From JBKEDH01 sp047975295 (GTDB lineage: Bacteria > Bacteroidota > Bacteroidia > Flavobacteriales > Flavobacteriaceae), in the NCBI GenBank assembly GCA_047975295.1, contig JBKEDH010000173.1:1-39868 (forward strand): a DNA stretch of 39,868 nt, in the 5' to 3' direction. The translations under genes and the position numbers were made by a program. Shown here piece by piece: positions 1 to 8,218 of this stretch; positions within the stretch are counted from its first letter, which is position 1, and each line of letters starts with the position of its first letter. The notes beneath the pieces are model-generated. The model saw only the letters and a list, made by a program, of their open reading frames with translations. It did not search any database and was not told the DNA's origin.

Positions 1-1044
1 ATTCACTTTTCAGTAGTAATTGTTTTAATTACTTTTTTCCAAACTTTAATTATAAAAGTAGATGATAAAATAAATATTACGTATCTTACTTTTGTGTGCT
101 ATATTACATTAATCATTTCGATTGTTTATATAGGCCTTAGACCAATAAGCCATTATTTTGTCGATATGGTAACCTACGCCGCACATTATAACAGATATCT
201 GGAGGGATTTCCTGTGTTGACCAATCGGGATATCTCCTTTCATATTTTTATGAAAATGTGTTCTTATATCATGTCCACCAACATGTTCTTTTTTCTATGT
301 GTGCTATTATACATCTACCCCATGTATTTTATATCAAAAAGGTTTTTTGGACAATATTGGTTTTATTGTTTCATAATGTTTATCGTATCGTTTTCATTTT
401 GGCCATATGCTGTTAATGGAATAAGAAACGGTATAGCCACTTCATTTTTTTTAATGGCATTTGCCTTTAGCGACAAAAAAGTTTTTATGGTTTTATTTAT
501 GTGCCTTGCTTGCTTGTTCCATAAAACCTTATTGTTGCCAACAATAGCATATATAGTAACATTATACAATAATAATCCGAAAGTTTATATTAAACTATGG
601 TTAACCACAATTCCATTATCATTATTTCTGGGAGGGGTCTGGATAACCTTATTTTCCAGCCTCGGTTTTGCCGATGATCGTTTTTCGTATTTAACCTCCG
701 AGTTAGATGCCAATATTAAAGTTTCTGGTTTTAGATGGGACTTTTTATTATATAGTGCTTTTGCTGTATTTTTTGGATGGTATTTTATTTTTAAAAAAGG
801 GTTTGCAGATAAATATTATTATAGGCTCTATGGTATTTATTTAATTGGAAATTCATTTTGGATACTGGTTATCAGAGCAAATTTCTCTAACCGATTTGCT
901 TATATTTCATGGTTTATGATGGGCATAATAATAATTTATCCATTATTAAAACAACGGTTCTATAGTAATCAGAACTTAGTTATAGGGAATATTTTATTAG
1001 TTTATTTTTCATTCACCTATTTTATGTTTAAAATTTATAATTAG
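1..1044 (+). CDS. EpsG-like polysaccharide polymerase, 5' end outside window
   Basis: The frame is open from base 1, so the gene begins before the window; a GTG at 94 lies inside it and is not a convincing start. The visible part is a very hydrophobic protein with about nine membrane segments and a polar loop containing GLRPISHYFVDMVTYAAHY near the front. An Arg and Asp in the first periplasmic loop followed by Tyr residues is typical of the EpsG/Wzy-like family, which polymerises repeat units of exopolysaccharide or O-antigen at the inner membrane. A glycosyltransferase follows after 14 bases and an acyltransferase after that, which supports a role in a polysaccharide locus. The sugar substrate cannot be read from sequence. 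The family call is by pattern recognition and fairly sure; the polymerase role is inferred from family and context. Confidence 0.75.
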   Translation: MHFSVVIVLITFFQTLIIKVDDKINITYLTFVCYITLIISIVYIGLRPISHYFVDMVTYAAHYNRYLEGFPVLTNRDISFHIFMKMCSYIMSTNMFFFLCVLLYIYPMYFISKRFFGQYWFYCFIMFIVSFSFWPYAVNGIRNGIATSFFLMAFAFSDKKVFMVLFMCLACLFHKTLLLPTIAYIVTLYNNNPKVYIKLWLTTIPLSLFLGGVWITLFSSLGFADDRFSYLTSELDANIKVSGFRWDFLLYSAFAVFFGWYFIFKKGFADKYYYRLYGIYLIGNSFWILVIRANFSNRFAYISWFMMGIIIIYPLLKQRFYSNQNLVIGNILLVYFSFTYFMFKIYN

Positions 1045-1058
1045 AAAAATCATTTCAT

Positions 1059-1775
1059 ATGAAAAAAATTACGGTATTTACTCCCACATATAACCGCGCA
1101 TACTGCCTAAGCGATTGCTATAAAAGCTTAATTAGGCAAACAAATCAAGATTTTACTTGGCTCATTATAGACGATGGATCCTCCGATAATACCAATAAAT
1201 TGGTAAAACAATGGATAGCCGAAGATAAAATTGATATTGCATATCATTATCAAGAAAATCAAGGTATGCATGGCGCCCATAATGCAGCATATAGAATGAT
1301 TACAACCGAACTCAATGTCTGTGTCGATTCGGACGATTTTATGCCAGACGACGCCATTGAAAAGATATTAACCTTATGGGAAAGAGATGGGACTGAAAAA
1401 CATGCCGGTATTATAGGATTAGATATAGACAAAAAAAGTAATGTTATAGGAACCCCTTTTCCTAACAATCTCAATGAATGCAAATACTACCAGTTAAAGA
1501 GTAGATATAATGTTGTTGGCGATAAAAAATTTGTTTACAGAACAGATATCATTAAAAAATATCCGGAATATCCCCTTTTTAAGGGAGAGAGATTTGTTCC
1601 TCTTGGCTATAAATATATGCTTATCGATCAAGATTATTGGTTACTTTGTTATAATGAGGCATTTTGTGTTGTTGAATATATGGAAGATGGATCCAGTTTA
1701 AACATTTTTAATCAATACAAAAAAAATCCAAAGGGTTTTGCCCTGGCTTATCAATATATTGGTAGCAACCAATAA
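1059..1775 (+). CDS. Glycosyltransferase family 2
   Basis: A 238-residue cytoplasmic GT-A fold enzyme that would add a sugar from a nucleotide-sugar to a growing lipid-linked glycan. The N-terminus shows the classic start TPTYNRAYCLSDCYKSL, a nucleotide-binding DDG at residues 38-40, and the metal-binding D-S-D-D motif at 90-93. No membrane segment is seen, and the length is normal for a short single-domain GT2. It lies 14 bases after the EpsG-like gene, and its last 38 bases overlap the best reading of the next gene, so the three are probably one operon. The acceptor and donor sugars are not predictable from sequence. Confidence 0.9.
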   Translation: MKKITVFTPTYNRAYCLSDCYKSLIRQTNQDFTWLIIDDGSSDNTNKLVKQWIAEDKIDIAYHYQENQGMHGAHNAAYRMITTELNVCVDSDDFMPDDAIEKILTLWERDGTEKHAGIIGLDIDKKSNVIGTPFPNNLNECKYYQLKSRYNVVGDKKFVYRTDIIKKYPEYPLFKGERFVPLGYKYMLIDQDYWLLCYNEAFCVVEYMEDGSSLNIFNQYKKNPKGFALAYQYIGSNQ

Positions 1776-2277
1776 AATATGCCCTAAACCACTAAACAAT
1801 ATATTTTTTGTTTGGTTTAGAAATATGCCTGGTAACATAGGACTATTGATCAGGTATGTTATATTTAAAAATTTGTCTGCCTACTGTGGTAACAACGTAT
1901 CTATTCATCAAGGAGTTTTTTTAAAACATATAGGAAATATTTCAATAGGAAACAATGTAAGCATCCATTCTATGTGCTATATTGATGGATTTGGAGGGTT
2001 GACAATAGGTAACGATGTTTCTATTGCCCACGCCAGTACCATTATGACAACCAATCACACTTGGGAAGATAAAAACATACCCATAAAATACAACGAAGCC
2101 ACAAAAGGATCTGTTACAATAAAAGATGATGTATGGGTTGGATGTGGTTGTAGAATTTTAGCCGGAGTAACTATTGAAACTAGATGTGCTGTTGCGGCCG
2201 GGGCTGTTGTAAACAAAACTATCTCTCCCAACACCTTGGTAGGTGGCGTTCCCGCCAAGCCCCTAAAAGAAATTTAA
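1738..2277 (+). CDS. Hexapeptide-repeat acyltransferase (serine acetyltransferase-like)
   Basis: A 179-residue left-handed beta-helix transferase that probably O-acetylates a sugar of the neighbouring polysaccharide using acetyl-CoA. Hexapeptide repeats run from about residue 55 (IGNNVSI, IGNDVSI) to VTIKDDVWVGCGCRILAGVTI, with the catalytic-type His in the TTNHTW segment near residue 105 and the usual end VGGVPAKPLKEI. The start is uncertain. There is no ATG in frame before residue 30 (base 1825), yet the residues before it (NNIFFVWFRNMPG) look like the family N-terminus, so a TTG start at 1738 or 1759 is preferred. Either would overlap the glycosyltransferase gene, suggesting translational coupling. 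It is the last gene of this locus. Confidence 0.85.
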   Translation: MPWLINILVATNKICPKPLNNIFFVWFRNMPGNIGLLIRYVIFKNLSAYCGNNVSIHQGVFLKHIGNISIGNNVSIHSMCYIDGFGGLTIGNDVSIAHASTIMTTNHTWEDKNIPIKYNEATKGSVTIKDDVWVGCGCRILAGVTIETRCAVAAGAVVNKTISPNTLVGGVPAKPLKEI

Positions 2278-2297
2278 TTTTTTCCCCTTAAAAAAAA

Positions 2298-2324
2298 ATC
2301 AAAGAGGCTAAAAACCCCCTTGAT
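2298..2324. terminator. Weak hairpin between convergent genes
   Basis: ATCAAAGAGG (2298-2307) can pair with CCCCCTTGAT (2315-2324) with two mismatches around a 7-base loop. It is flanked by an A run on the left and by CCTTTTTAAT on the right, as expected for a bidirectional terminator between the acyltransferase and the convergent lipoprotein gene. The imperfect stem makes this tentative. Confidence 0.4.
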
Positions 2325-2358
2325 CCTTTTTAATCCTGTTATGGCTCTATGTTTATTT

Positions 2359-4329
2359 TTATTTACAAGTAGTATTTGTATCTGTTAGGTCTTTAAAAAT
2401 GGTCGAGCTTAATGTTTTTACACACTTAAAGCGGCTGGGAACATCTATTATATTATTCTCCAATAAAATATTTTCATTATTCAATCTAAAATATATACCA
2501 TCGCCAGAGCTGGTTATCGTGTTTGATTGCAATATGATATTTTTAGTAGTAAGAAGTTTTAACCCACTATTAAAATTATTGCCTCTTAAAGTAACCCCAC
2601 TTGCTTTGTTTATTAATGTTACCGATGAATTACTTGAAGTAAAAATGTTATTTTCGAATGTGAAATTATACTTTTCCTGACCGGTTTTATTATTCACTTC
2701 ATCCAATTTAACAGGTGCAGTAAGTACATCAATTTCATTATTTGAAATATTTATGTTATCTAAAGAAGTTCTATAAAAATGAAATCCTATACTTTTATCC
2801 TTTTTACTTTTAAGAATATTGTCGGATATTGTAATATTACTACATGTAGTCGCTAATAAGAAAAAACCTTTTGTAAAATCGTTAATTTTATTATTTGTAA
2901 CATTTAAGTCTGTATTATTAAACGTTATTCCGGTAGGATATCCGGTAATAACATTATTGGTAACTTTGTTACTATAATTAAATACATCTGCTTCTGTACC
3001 TGGTCTTCCTGCAACAATAGCAGAGGTACCTGTAAACTTATCTGTTGCCGTAATGGTATTTCCCGAAATATTTATATTATAACCAAAAGAATAACTTATA
3101 TGATTTTGAAACGTATTGTTTAAAATATCAATATTGTTACCAACATGAACAGTTAAAGCTCCTTTCCTACTATTTTTTTCGGTATTTTCCCTTATAATAA
3201 TGTTCTCTGCAATTTCATGTACAAGTATTTTTCCTGTGGCTCTATCTATAAGTATTGCTCCTGTAGATTCATTTCTACGGATTCCTGCTTCGATATCGAC
3301 AGCATATCCAGGAGCAATACCTGTTGATTTAGAAGTGTTTATACTGGCATTTAACAAGGTGTTGTTTTCTATGGTAATATATCGGCCATCGGTTATAGAT
3401 ATATTGTTCCTTCTGTTAGAGTCCAATGTGTTGCCGGTTATGGTAATATTTCTAGATGGTTTATAATTGCTGTTTGTGTAAAAATACCCAATACTATTTA
3501 TATCAATACCATCTCCCGATCCACTCGAAATTTTCATGTCTTTAACCGTAATATTTATACCAGATCGTATTAAAAGACAATGTCCCCATTCATGAGTGCC
3601 TCCGCTTGAGTAGTTATGCTCATCACGGTCACCATGTAGGTTACCTCCTTCAATAGTTACATTTTCAACATCAAAAATTGTAATTAAAGAATAATGGGAA
3701 GAACTGTTCGGGTGAACTCTTAAATGTGTGTTATCACTCATTTTTAAATAAAAATCGGAAGGAATTAATATGCCGTTTATATGACTTCTGTAGATATCCG
3801 ATTGTTTACTGCTTATCTCAAAATAGGCATCCATTTTATCTATTACAAACTCTTTTATACCAAAATCCTTAACCTTTTGCATAATATCTATCAGTATATC
3901 AGTATTCTTTCTTGCTATTGCCGAAGTTGTTTTCCCTTCAACAATCCCCCATCTACTTGGACTAAAATTAAAAGAGGTGCTTTTTAATGCAGGCAAAGAC
4001 CCCACAATAGACAAACTACTGTTTAAAAGCTCTCCGGAAATAGTAGAACTATCGGCAAAATTTAAAGATCCATTTATAATTTCTCCTTCATCAGAATGTA
4101 TTAAATTAATATTAGATGCTAAATTAATGGTTCTTCCTTCTAAATCCAATACTGTACCAATAACAAGAGTTTCTCCCGGTTGGGCATTAATTAGAGCACT
4201 TACGCTGCTAACCTTGTCAATACTGTTTTCCTCCTCATTTGAATTAGAAACAAAAAGCTCTTCATCATTACATGACATAAAAATAGACAAGAACAAAGAA
4301 ATCAATAACATAGTTTTAGGTTTTTTCAT
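2359..4329 (-). CDS. Surface lipoprotein with right-handed parallel beta-helix
   Basis: The start at 4329 is chosen because it gives a lipoprotein signal peptide: MKKPKTMLLISLFLSIFMSC with the lipid-bearing Cys at residue 20. An upstream ATG at 4368 would add 13 polar residues before it. The Cys is followed by Asn-Asp-Glu-Glu; acidic residues just after the Cys are known in Bacteroidota as a surface-export signal, so the protein is inferred to face outside. The mature part (about 636 residues) is rich in Asn and Ser/Thr. From about residue 220 on it shows repeated ITI/NNTI-type turns (for example NITITGNTLDSN, YITIENNTLL, NITISDNIL), the hallmark of PbH1 beta-helices found in polysaccharide lyases, epimerases and adhesins. 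No specific catalytic motif is recognised. It sits tail-to-tail with a polysaccharide locus, so a glycan-binding or glycan-modifying role is plausible but unproven. Confidence 0.85.
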   Translation of the reverse strand: MKKPKTMLLISLFLSIFMSCNDEELFVSNSNEEENSIDKVSSVSALINAQPGETLVIGTVLDLEGRTINLASNINLIHSDEGEIINGSLNFADSSTISGELLNSSLSIVGSLPALKSTSFNFSPSRWGIVEGKTTSAIARKNTDILIDIMQKVKDFGIKEFVIDKMDAYFEISSKQSDIYRSHINGILIPSDFYLKMSDNTHLRVHPNSSSHYSLITIFDVENVTIEGGNLHGDRDEHNYSSGGTHEWGHCLLIRSGINITVKDMKISSGSGDGIDINSIGYFYTNSNYKPSRNITITGNTLDSNRRNNISITDGRYITIENNTLLNASINTSKSTGIAPGYAVDIEAGIRRNESTGAILIDRATGKILVHEIAENIIIRENTEKNSRKGALTVHVGNNIDILNNTFQNHISYSFGYNINISGNTITATDKFTGTSAIVAGRPGTEADVFNYSNKVTNNVITGYPTGITFNNTDLNVTNNKINDFTKGFFLLATTCSNITISDNILKSKKDKSIGFHFYRTSLDNINISNNEIDVLTAPVKLDEVNNKTGQEKYNFTFENNIFTSSNSSVTLINKASGVTLRGNNFNSGLKLLTTKNIILQSNTITSSGDGIYFRLNNENILLENNIIDVPSRFKCVKTLSSTIFKDLTDTNTTCK

Positions 4330-4368
4330 AAAAAAATCTGATTGTGTGCTGTTAAATGGTCTATACAT

Positions 4369-4850
4369 ATTAAATTTACTTTTGGCTGTTAAAATCGATA
4401 AAAAGTAATTTTATTCGATATAATACTATTTTGCTATTATCGCTATTTACGTTTCAAATTAAAATTTGGATGACTTTTTAATTTATTTTACGAAGTCGCA
4501 AATATACACAAACAAATATAAGTACCTGTGTATTAACCTAATAAATTTCATCTTTATCCAAGAAATTATTTTTTTTATAAAAAACAACCTACAATTTTGT
4601 AATGTAAAAACTTATTTTTTGTAAACAAAACATACAAAATATCATTTTTGTAAAATAATTACTATTTGTAAAGCCATTTTACCTCTCATTATTTCTCTAT
4701 AAGAAACCAAAAAATAAACTAATGAACTCATCTTGACTTTTTTAATTGGCCAACAAATTTTTAAAATAATATCCATTTAAACTTTTGGCTAAAGTAAAAG
4801 TTAGTTATTTTAGGCCAATTGAAAAGAAATGGTTTTAAAGTTCAACTAAT
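4369..4850. other. AT-rich intergenic region, divergent promoters
   Basis: About 480 bases between the minus-strand lipoprotein gene and the plus-strand transporter. No convincing reading frame or RNA gene is seen. On the minus strand two TATATTTG boxes occur (4520-4513 and 4506-4499), about 170 bases before the lipoprotein start, but without a well-placed TTTG. On the plus strand a better spaced promoter precedes the transporter (listed separately). The rest is poly-A/T rich sequence. Confidence 0.5.
4784..4813 (+). promoter_or_regulatory. Predicted Bacteroidota-type promoter of the DASS transporter
   Basis: TTTG at 4784-4787 and TATTTTAG at 4806-4813 (one mismatch to TAnnTTTG) are 18 bases apart, close to the spacing known for the main sigma factor of Bacteroidota. 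The transporter ATG follows 37 bases later. Confidence 0.45.
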
Positions 4851-6293
4851 ATGGGTATAACAAAAGGGATAATCGGGCTACTTTTAGGTCCATTGGCATT
4901 TATATGTATTCTGTACTTTTTTCATCCAGAAGGGCTATCCAAAGAGGCCAACGCCGTTTTGGCCACAACCATTTGGATTGCCATTTGGTGGATTACCGAA
5001 GCCATCCCCATCGCCGCTACGGCATTATTGCCCATTGTTTTATTTCCATTATCCGGCGGACTCTCCATCGGCGAAACCACAGCTTCTTATGGACATAAGT
5101 ATATTTTTTTGTTTTTGGGCGGATTTATCTTGGCCCTGGCTATAGAAAAATGGCAACTGCACAAGCGTATAGCTCTTAATATTATTAATATTGTCGGAAC
5201 AGATGTTAGAAAAATAATTTTGGGTTTCATGATAGCTACTGCCATTCTATCAATGTGGATTTCCAATACCGCAACGGCAGTAATGATACTCCCTGTAGGC
5301 ATGGCCATTGTTGCACAGCTACAAGATAACCCAAATACCGAGGTTAACGAAAACCGTATATTCGGAAAAGCTTTAATGTTGGCCATTGCCTATAGTGCAT
5401 CTATTGGAGGTATGGCCACATTAATTGGTACACCTCCCAATTTAGTGTTGGCGGGTATTGTAGAAAAAGCCTATAATACCGAAATTACATTTTCGCAATG
5501 GTTTATGTTCGGGCTCCCCATTAGCATTGTAATTTTAATTATCTGTTGGGTATATTTAACCCGATTTGCCTTTAAGTTTAAACAAAAGGAATTTCCGGGA
5601 GGCAAAACAGAAATAAAAAAACAACTTAATCAATTGGGAACTATTTCAGCCGAAGAAAAACGCATTCTAATCGTGTTTATCTTAACCGCTTTGGCTTGGA
5701 TTTGCCGTTCGTTTATTTTAACCGATTTTTTGCCAAAAATAGACGATACCATAATTGCTATAATAGCTGCTGTTTGCCTGTTTATTATACCTGCAAAATC
5801 TAAAAAAGAAGCTTTGGTACAATGGCAGGATACCGAAAAATTGCCTTGGGGCATTCTAATTTTATTTGGGGGTGGTATGGCTTTGGCTTCCGGATTTGAG
5901 GCTACGGGCTTGGCAGAATGGATTGGCAACTATCTGTTAACATTAAAGAACATCCCTATATTGCTCTTATTGCTTATTTTGGTTGCTAGTATAAATTTTT
6001 TAACCGAAATTACCTCAAACATGGCCACTACAGCCATATTACTTCCGGTACTGGTTTCCATGTCCGAGTTTTTGGATGTTCATCCCTATGTACTTTTAGT
6101 TGGTGCCACCATGGCGGCCTCTTGTGCCTTTATGCTCCCTGTTGCAACACCACCAAATGCAGTAGTATTTGGATCGGGCTATTTAAAAATAGAGGATATG
6201 GTAAAAAAAGGCCTTGCTATGAACCTTGTTACCGTTCTTATTATTACCATGGTTGTGTATTTTGTATTACCAAGCATTTGGAGTCTGCAATGA
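4851..6293 (+). CDS. DASS/SLC13 family sodium:anion symporter
   Basis: A 480-residue inner-membrane carrier of the divalent anion:sodium symporter family, which takes up dicarboxylates such as succinate or malate, sometimes sulfate or phosphate, with sodium. Two copies of the substrate- and sodium-binding signature are visible: ISNTATAVMILPVG (Ser-Asn-Thr at 138-140) and ITSNMATTAILLPV (388-390), each followed by a hydrophobic helix. Between them are GTPPNLVL (193-200) and, later, LPVATPPNAVVFGSG, also family hallmarks. About eleven membrane helices are seen and the length is normal. It stands alone, with its own promoter upstream and 67 bases to smpB. The substrate cannot be fixed; a C4-dicarboxylate is most likely from the family. 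Confidence 0.9.
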   Translation: MGITKGIIGLLLGPLAFICILYFFHPEGLSKEANAVLATTIWIAIWWITEAIPIAATALLPIVLFPLSGGLSIGETTASYGHKYIFLFLGGFILALAIEKWQLHKRIALNIINIVGTDVRKIILGFMIATAILSMWISNTATAVMILPVGMAIVAQLQDNPNTEVNENRIFGKALMLAIAYSASIGGMATLIGTPPNLVLAGIVEKAYNTEITFSQWFMFGLPISIVILIICWVYLTRFAFKFKQKEFPGGKTEIKKQLNQLGTISAEEKRILIVFILTALAWICRSFILTDFLPKIDDTIIAIIAAVCLFIIPAKSKKEALVQWQDTEKLPWGILILFGGGMALASGFEATGLAEWIGNYLLTLKNIPILLLLLILVASINFLTEITSNMATTAILLPVLVSMSEFLDVHPYVLLVGATMAASCAFMLPVATPPNAVVFGSGYLKIEDMVKKGLAMNLVTVLIITMVVYFVLPSIWSLQ

Positions 6294-6346
6294 ACTCGTT
6301 TAAACTTAATATTCGGCATATTGTACTTTTAAAAAGGAAAATTACT

Positions 6347-6354
6347 TAATTTTG
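6347..6354 (+). promoter_or_regulatory. TAnnTTTG box directly before smpB
   Basis: TAATTTTG matches the Bacteroidota -7 element exactly and ends only 6 bases before the smpB ATG at 6361, so transcription would begin at or next to the start codon. A weak upstream element (ATTG, 6320-6323) lies 23 bases before it. Confidence 0.4.
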
Positions 6355-6360
6355 GCGTTT

Positions 6361-6819
6361 ATGCAAAAAAACATAAACATACAGAACAAAAAAGCCCGTT
6401 TTTTATACGAAATACTGGACAAATACACCGCCGGTATTGTATTAACGGGAACCGAAATAAAATCAATTCGAAGCAGTAAAGCGTCTATTGCCGAAAGTTT
6501 TTGCGAATTTAACGATCGTGGTGAGTTGTTTGTTATTAATATGACTGTCGAAGAATATGCCTTTGGTACCTACTACAACCACAAACCCAAAGCAGAACGA
6601 AAACTTTTACTCAACAAAAAAGAACTAAAAAAATTAAACAAGGAAGTCCAAAATACAGGTCTTACTATTGTTCCGCTACGATTGTTTATAAACGAACGTG
6701 GCTTTGCCAAAATGGACATTGCTTTGGCAAAAGGTAAAAAACTTTACGACAAACGGGAAACTATAAAGGATCGCGACAACAAACGCAATCTGGATCGTAT
6801 TAAAAAATCATTCAAATAA
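6361..6819 (+). CDS. smpB: SsrA-binding protein SmpB
   Basis: SmpB binds tmRNA and brings it to stalled ribosomes for trans-translation. The ATG at 6361 (MQKNINIQNKKARF) matches the usual flavobacterial start; a TTG three codons upstream is not needed. The 152 residues carry the typical SmpB blocks: AGIVLTGTEIKSIR near the front, ASIAESFCEF, GLTIVPLRLF in the beta-barrel, and the basic tail ALAKGKKLYDKRETIKDRD, which enters the decoding site. Two spots differ from the common pattern: FLYEI where an acidic residue usually precedes Tyr, and SSKAS where GKAS is usual. It is followed after one base by a small secreted protein gene, so the two are probably co-transcribed. Confidence 0.96.
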   Translation: MQKNINIQNKKARFLYEILDKYTAGIVLTGTEIKSIRSSKASIAESFCEFNDRGELFVINMTVEEYAFGTYYNHKPKAERKLLLNKKELKKLNKEVQNTGLTIVPLRLFINERGFAKMDIALAKGKKLYDKRETIKDRDNKRNLDRIKKSFK

Positions 6820-6820
6820 C

Positions 6821-7357
6821 ATGAAACATATTGTTTTAATTTCAATAGTATTACTTTCGGTAAATTTATGGGCGCAGGAAAAAAAATTGGAAGAAAATAG
6901 CAAAAAAGATTATTCTGCCCATGTCCTAACTATAGACAGTACCATAAAATCATTATATACTGTTATTTCGGGCGAAAAAGGCGTAGAGCGCGATTGGGAT
7001 CTATTTAAGTTTTTATTCCATCCGGGAGCCAAATTAATCGCTTCTGGTAAAAACATAGATGGCGAGGTACAAGTGGCCTATATGAGTCCGGACGAGTACA
7101 TCAAGAACTCCGGAAAATGGATGTTCGAAAACGGTTTTTTCGAAAATGAAATACACCGTACTGTTGAAACCTTTGGTACCATGTCTCAAGTTTTCAGTAC
7201 TTACGAAGCTTTTAATTCCGAAGAAGACGAAAAACCTCTTATAAGGGGCATTAACAGTTTTCAGTTATTTAACGATGGTGAACGTTGGTGGATTATCAAT
7301 ATCTTTTGGGCAAAAGAAACCCGAAAACACAAAATCCCGAACAAGTACAAGTCTTAA
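6821..7357 (+). CDS. Secreted NTF2-like protein of unknown function
   Basis: A 178-residue protein with a clear signal peptide (MKHIVLISIVLLSVNLWAQ, cleavage predicted after Ala-Gln or before Glu). The mature part has an NTF2/SnoaL-like look: an N-terminal helix with DSTIKSLYTVISGEKG, then WDLFKFLFHPGAKLI, and a C-terminal strand region RGINSFQLFNDGERWWIINIFWAKE. Proteins of this fold bind small molecules or act as enzymes, but no catalytic residues can be named. It starts one base after smpB and its TAA overlaps, on the opposite strand, the TAA of pcm (shared TTAA at 7354-7357). Function unknown; the fold call is by pattern only. Confidence 0.75.
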   Translation: MKHIVLISIVLLSVNLWAQEKKLEENSKKDYSAHVLTIDSTIKSLYTVISGEKGVERDWDLFKFLFHPGAKLIASGKNIDGEVQVAYMSPDEYIKNSGKWMFENGFFENEIHRTVETFGTMSQVFSTYEAFNSEEDEKPLIRGINSFQLFNDGERWWIINIFWAKETRKHKIPNKYKS

Positions 7358-7995
7358 TTTTTATCTTCCAACAATGGTACAAACCGGAATTCACCAAGTT
7401 CATGTTGCTCGAATTCCTTTTTGCCTTTTCTAATAAATAGGGTCATAACCTGTACATCGTCACCTACGGGAATTACCAGCCTACCCCCTATTTTCAACTG
7501 GCTCAATAAAGGCTTTGGCACAAATGGTGCACCGGCCGTAACAATAATACCATTAAAAGGTGCTTCGGCGGGCAAGCCTTTATAACCATCTCCAAAAATC
7601 AACTTCTTAGCTCTATAGCCTATCTTGGGCAAAAACTTACTCGTTTTTTTAAATAGTTCCTGTTGGCGCTCAATACTGTAAACACGAGCGCCCAACTCGC
7701 ACAACACAGCGGTTTGGTAACCACTTCCTGTTCCTATTTCAAGGATTTTGTCTTCTTTTTTTACTTGCAATAATTCGGTTTGGAACGCCACCGTATAAGG
7801 TTGCGAGATGGTTTGTCCCGCTGCAATGGGAAAAGCTTTATCCTGGTAAGCATGATCCAGAAATCCAGAATCCATAAACAAATGGCGCGGTATATTTCTA
7901 ATAGCATCTAAAACCAATTGGTCGCTTATACCCTTACCTATCAATTCGTTAACCAAATGGTTTCGTAACCCCCTATGCTTAAAAGTATCCTTCAA
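7354..7995 (-). CDS. pcm: Protein-L-isoaspartate O-methyltransferase
   Basis: Repairs age-damaged proteins by methylating L-isoaspartyl residues with S-adenosylmethionine. The 213 residues show the PCMT pattern: RHLFMD, YQDKAFPI, GQTISQPYTVAFQTELL (substrate loop), the SAM-binding EIGTGSGYQTAVLCELG at 86-102, and GRLVIPVG in the C-terminal part. The start is TTG at 7995: the frame is closed by a TAG two codons upstream, there is no ATG nearby, and MKDTFKHRGLR is the usual N-terminus of flavobacterial homologs. The gene converges on the NTF2-like gene with overlapping stop codons and no room for a terminator between them. Probably a single-gene unit. Confidence 0.94.
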   Translation of the reverse strand: MKDTFKHRGLRNHLVNELIGKGISDQLVLDAIRNIPRHLFMDSGFLDHAYQDKAFPIAAGQTISQPYTVAFQTELLQVKKEDKILEIGTGSGYQTAVLCELGARVYSIERQQELFKKTSKFLPKIGYRAKKLIFGDGYKGLPAEAPFNGIIVTAGAPFVPKPLLSQLKIGGRLVIPVGDDVQVMTLFIRKGKKEFEQHELGEFRFVPLLEDKN

Positions 7996-8172
7996 AAAAA
8001 ACTATTGTGTTTTATCTTAAAAATACAGGTACAATCCCTGTTTTAATTGGCTAAAATTACTTAAACATTTTAAAGCTGAAAATAATTACCTTATTTATTT
8101 TTATTGATTTTTTCTGAATACTGATTTTCAGATTTTATGAAATGTAGAGTTTAGGTTTTTACCAAAATTTTT

Positions 8173-8202
8173 CTTGCCGTACTACTAATTATGTTATTTT
8201 TG
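8173..8202 (+). promoter_or_regulatory. Predicted promoter of the Gfo/Idh/MocA gene
   Basis: CTTG (8173-8176) lies 18 bases before a perfect TATTTTTG box (8195-8202). The ATG follows 16 bases after the box. Confidence 0.5.
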
Positions 8203-8218
8203 TTAAAAATAGAAAATT

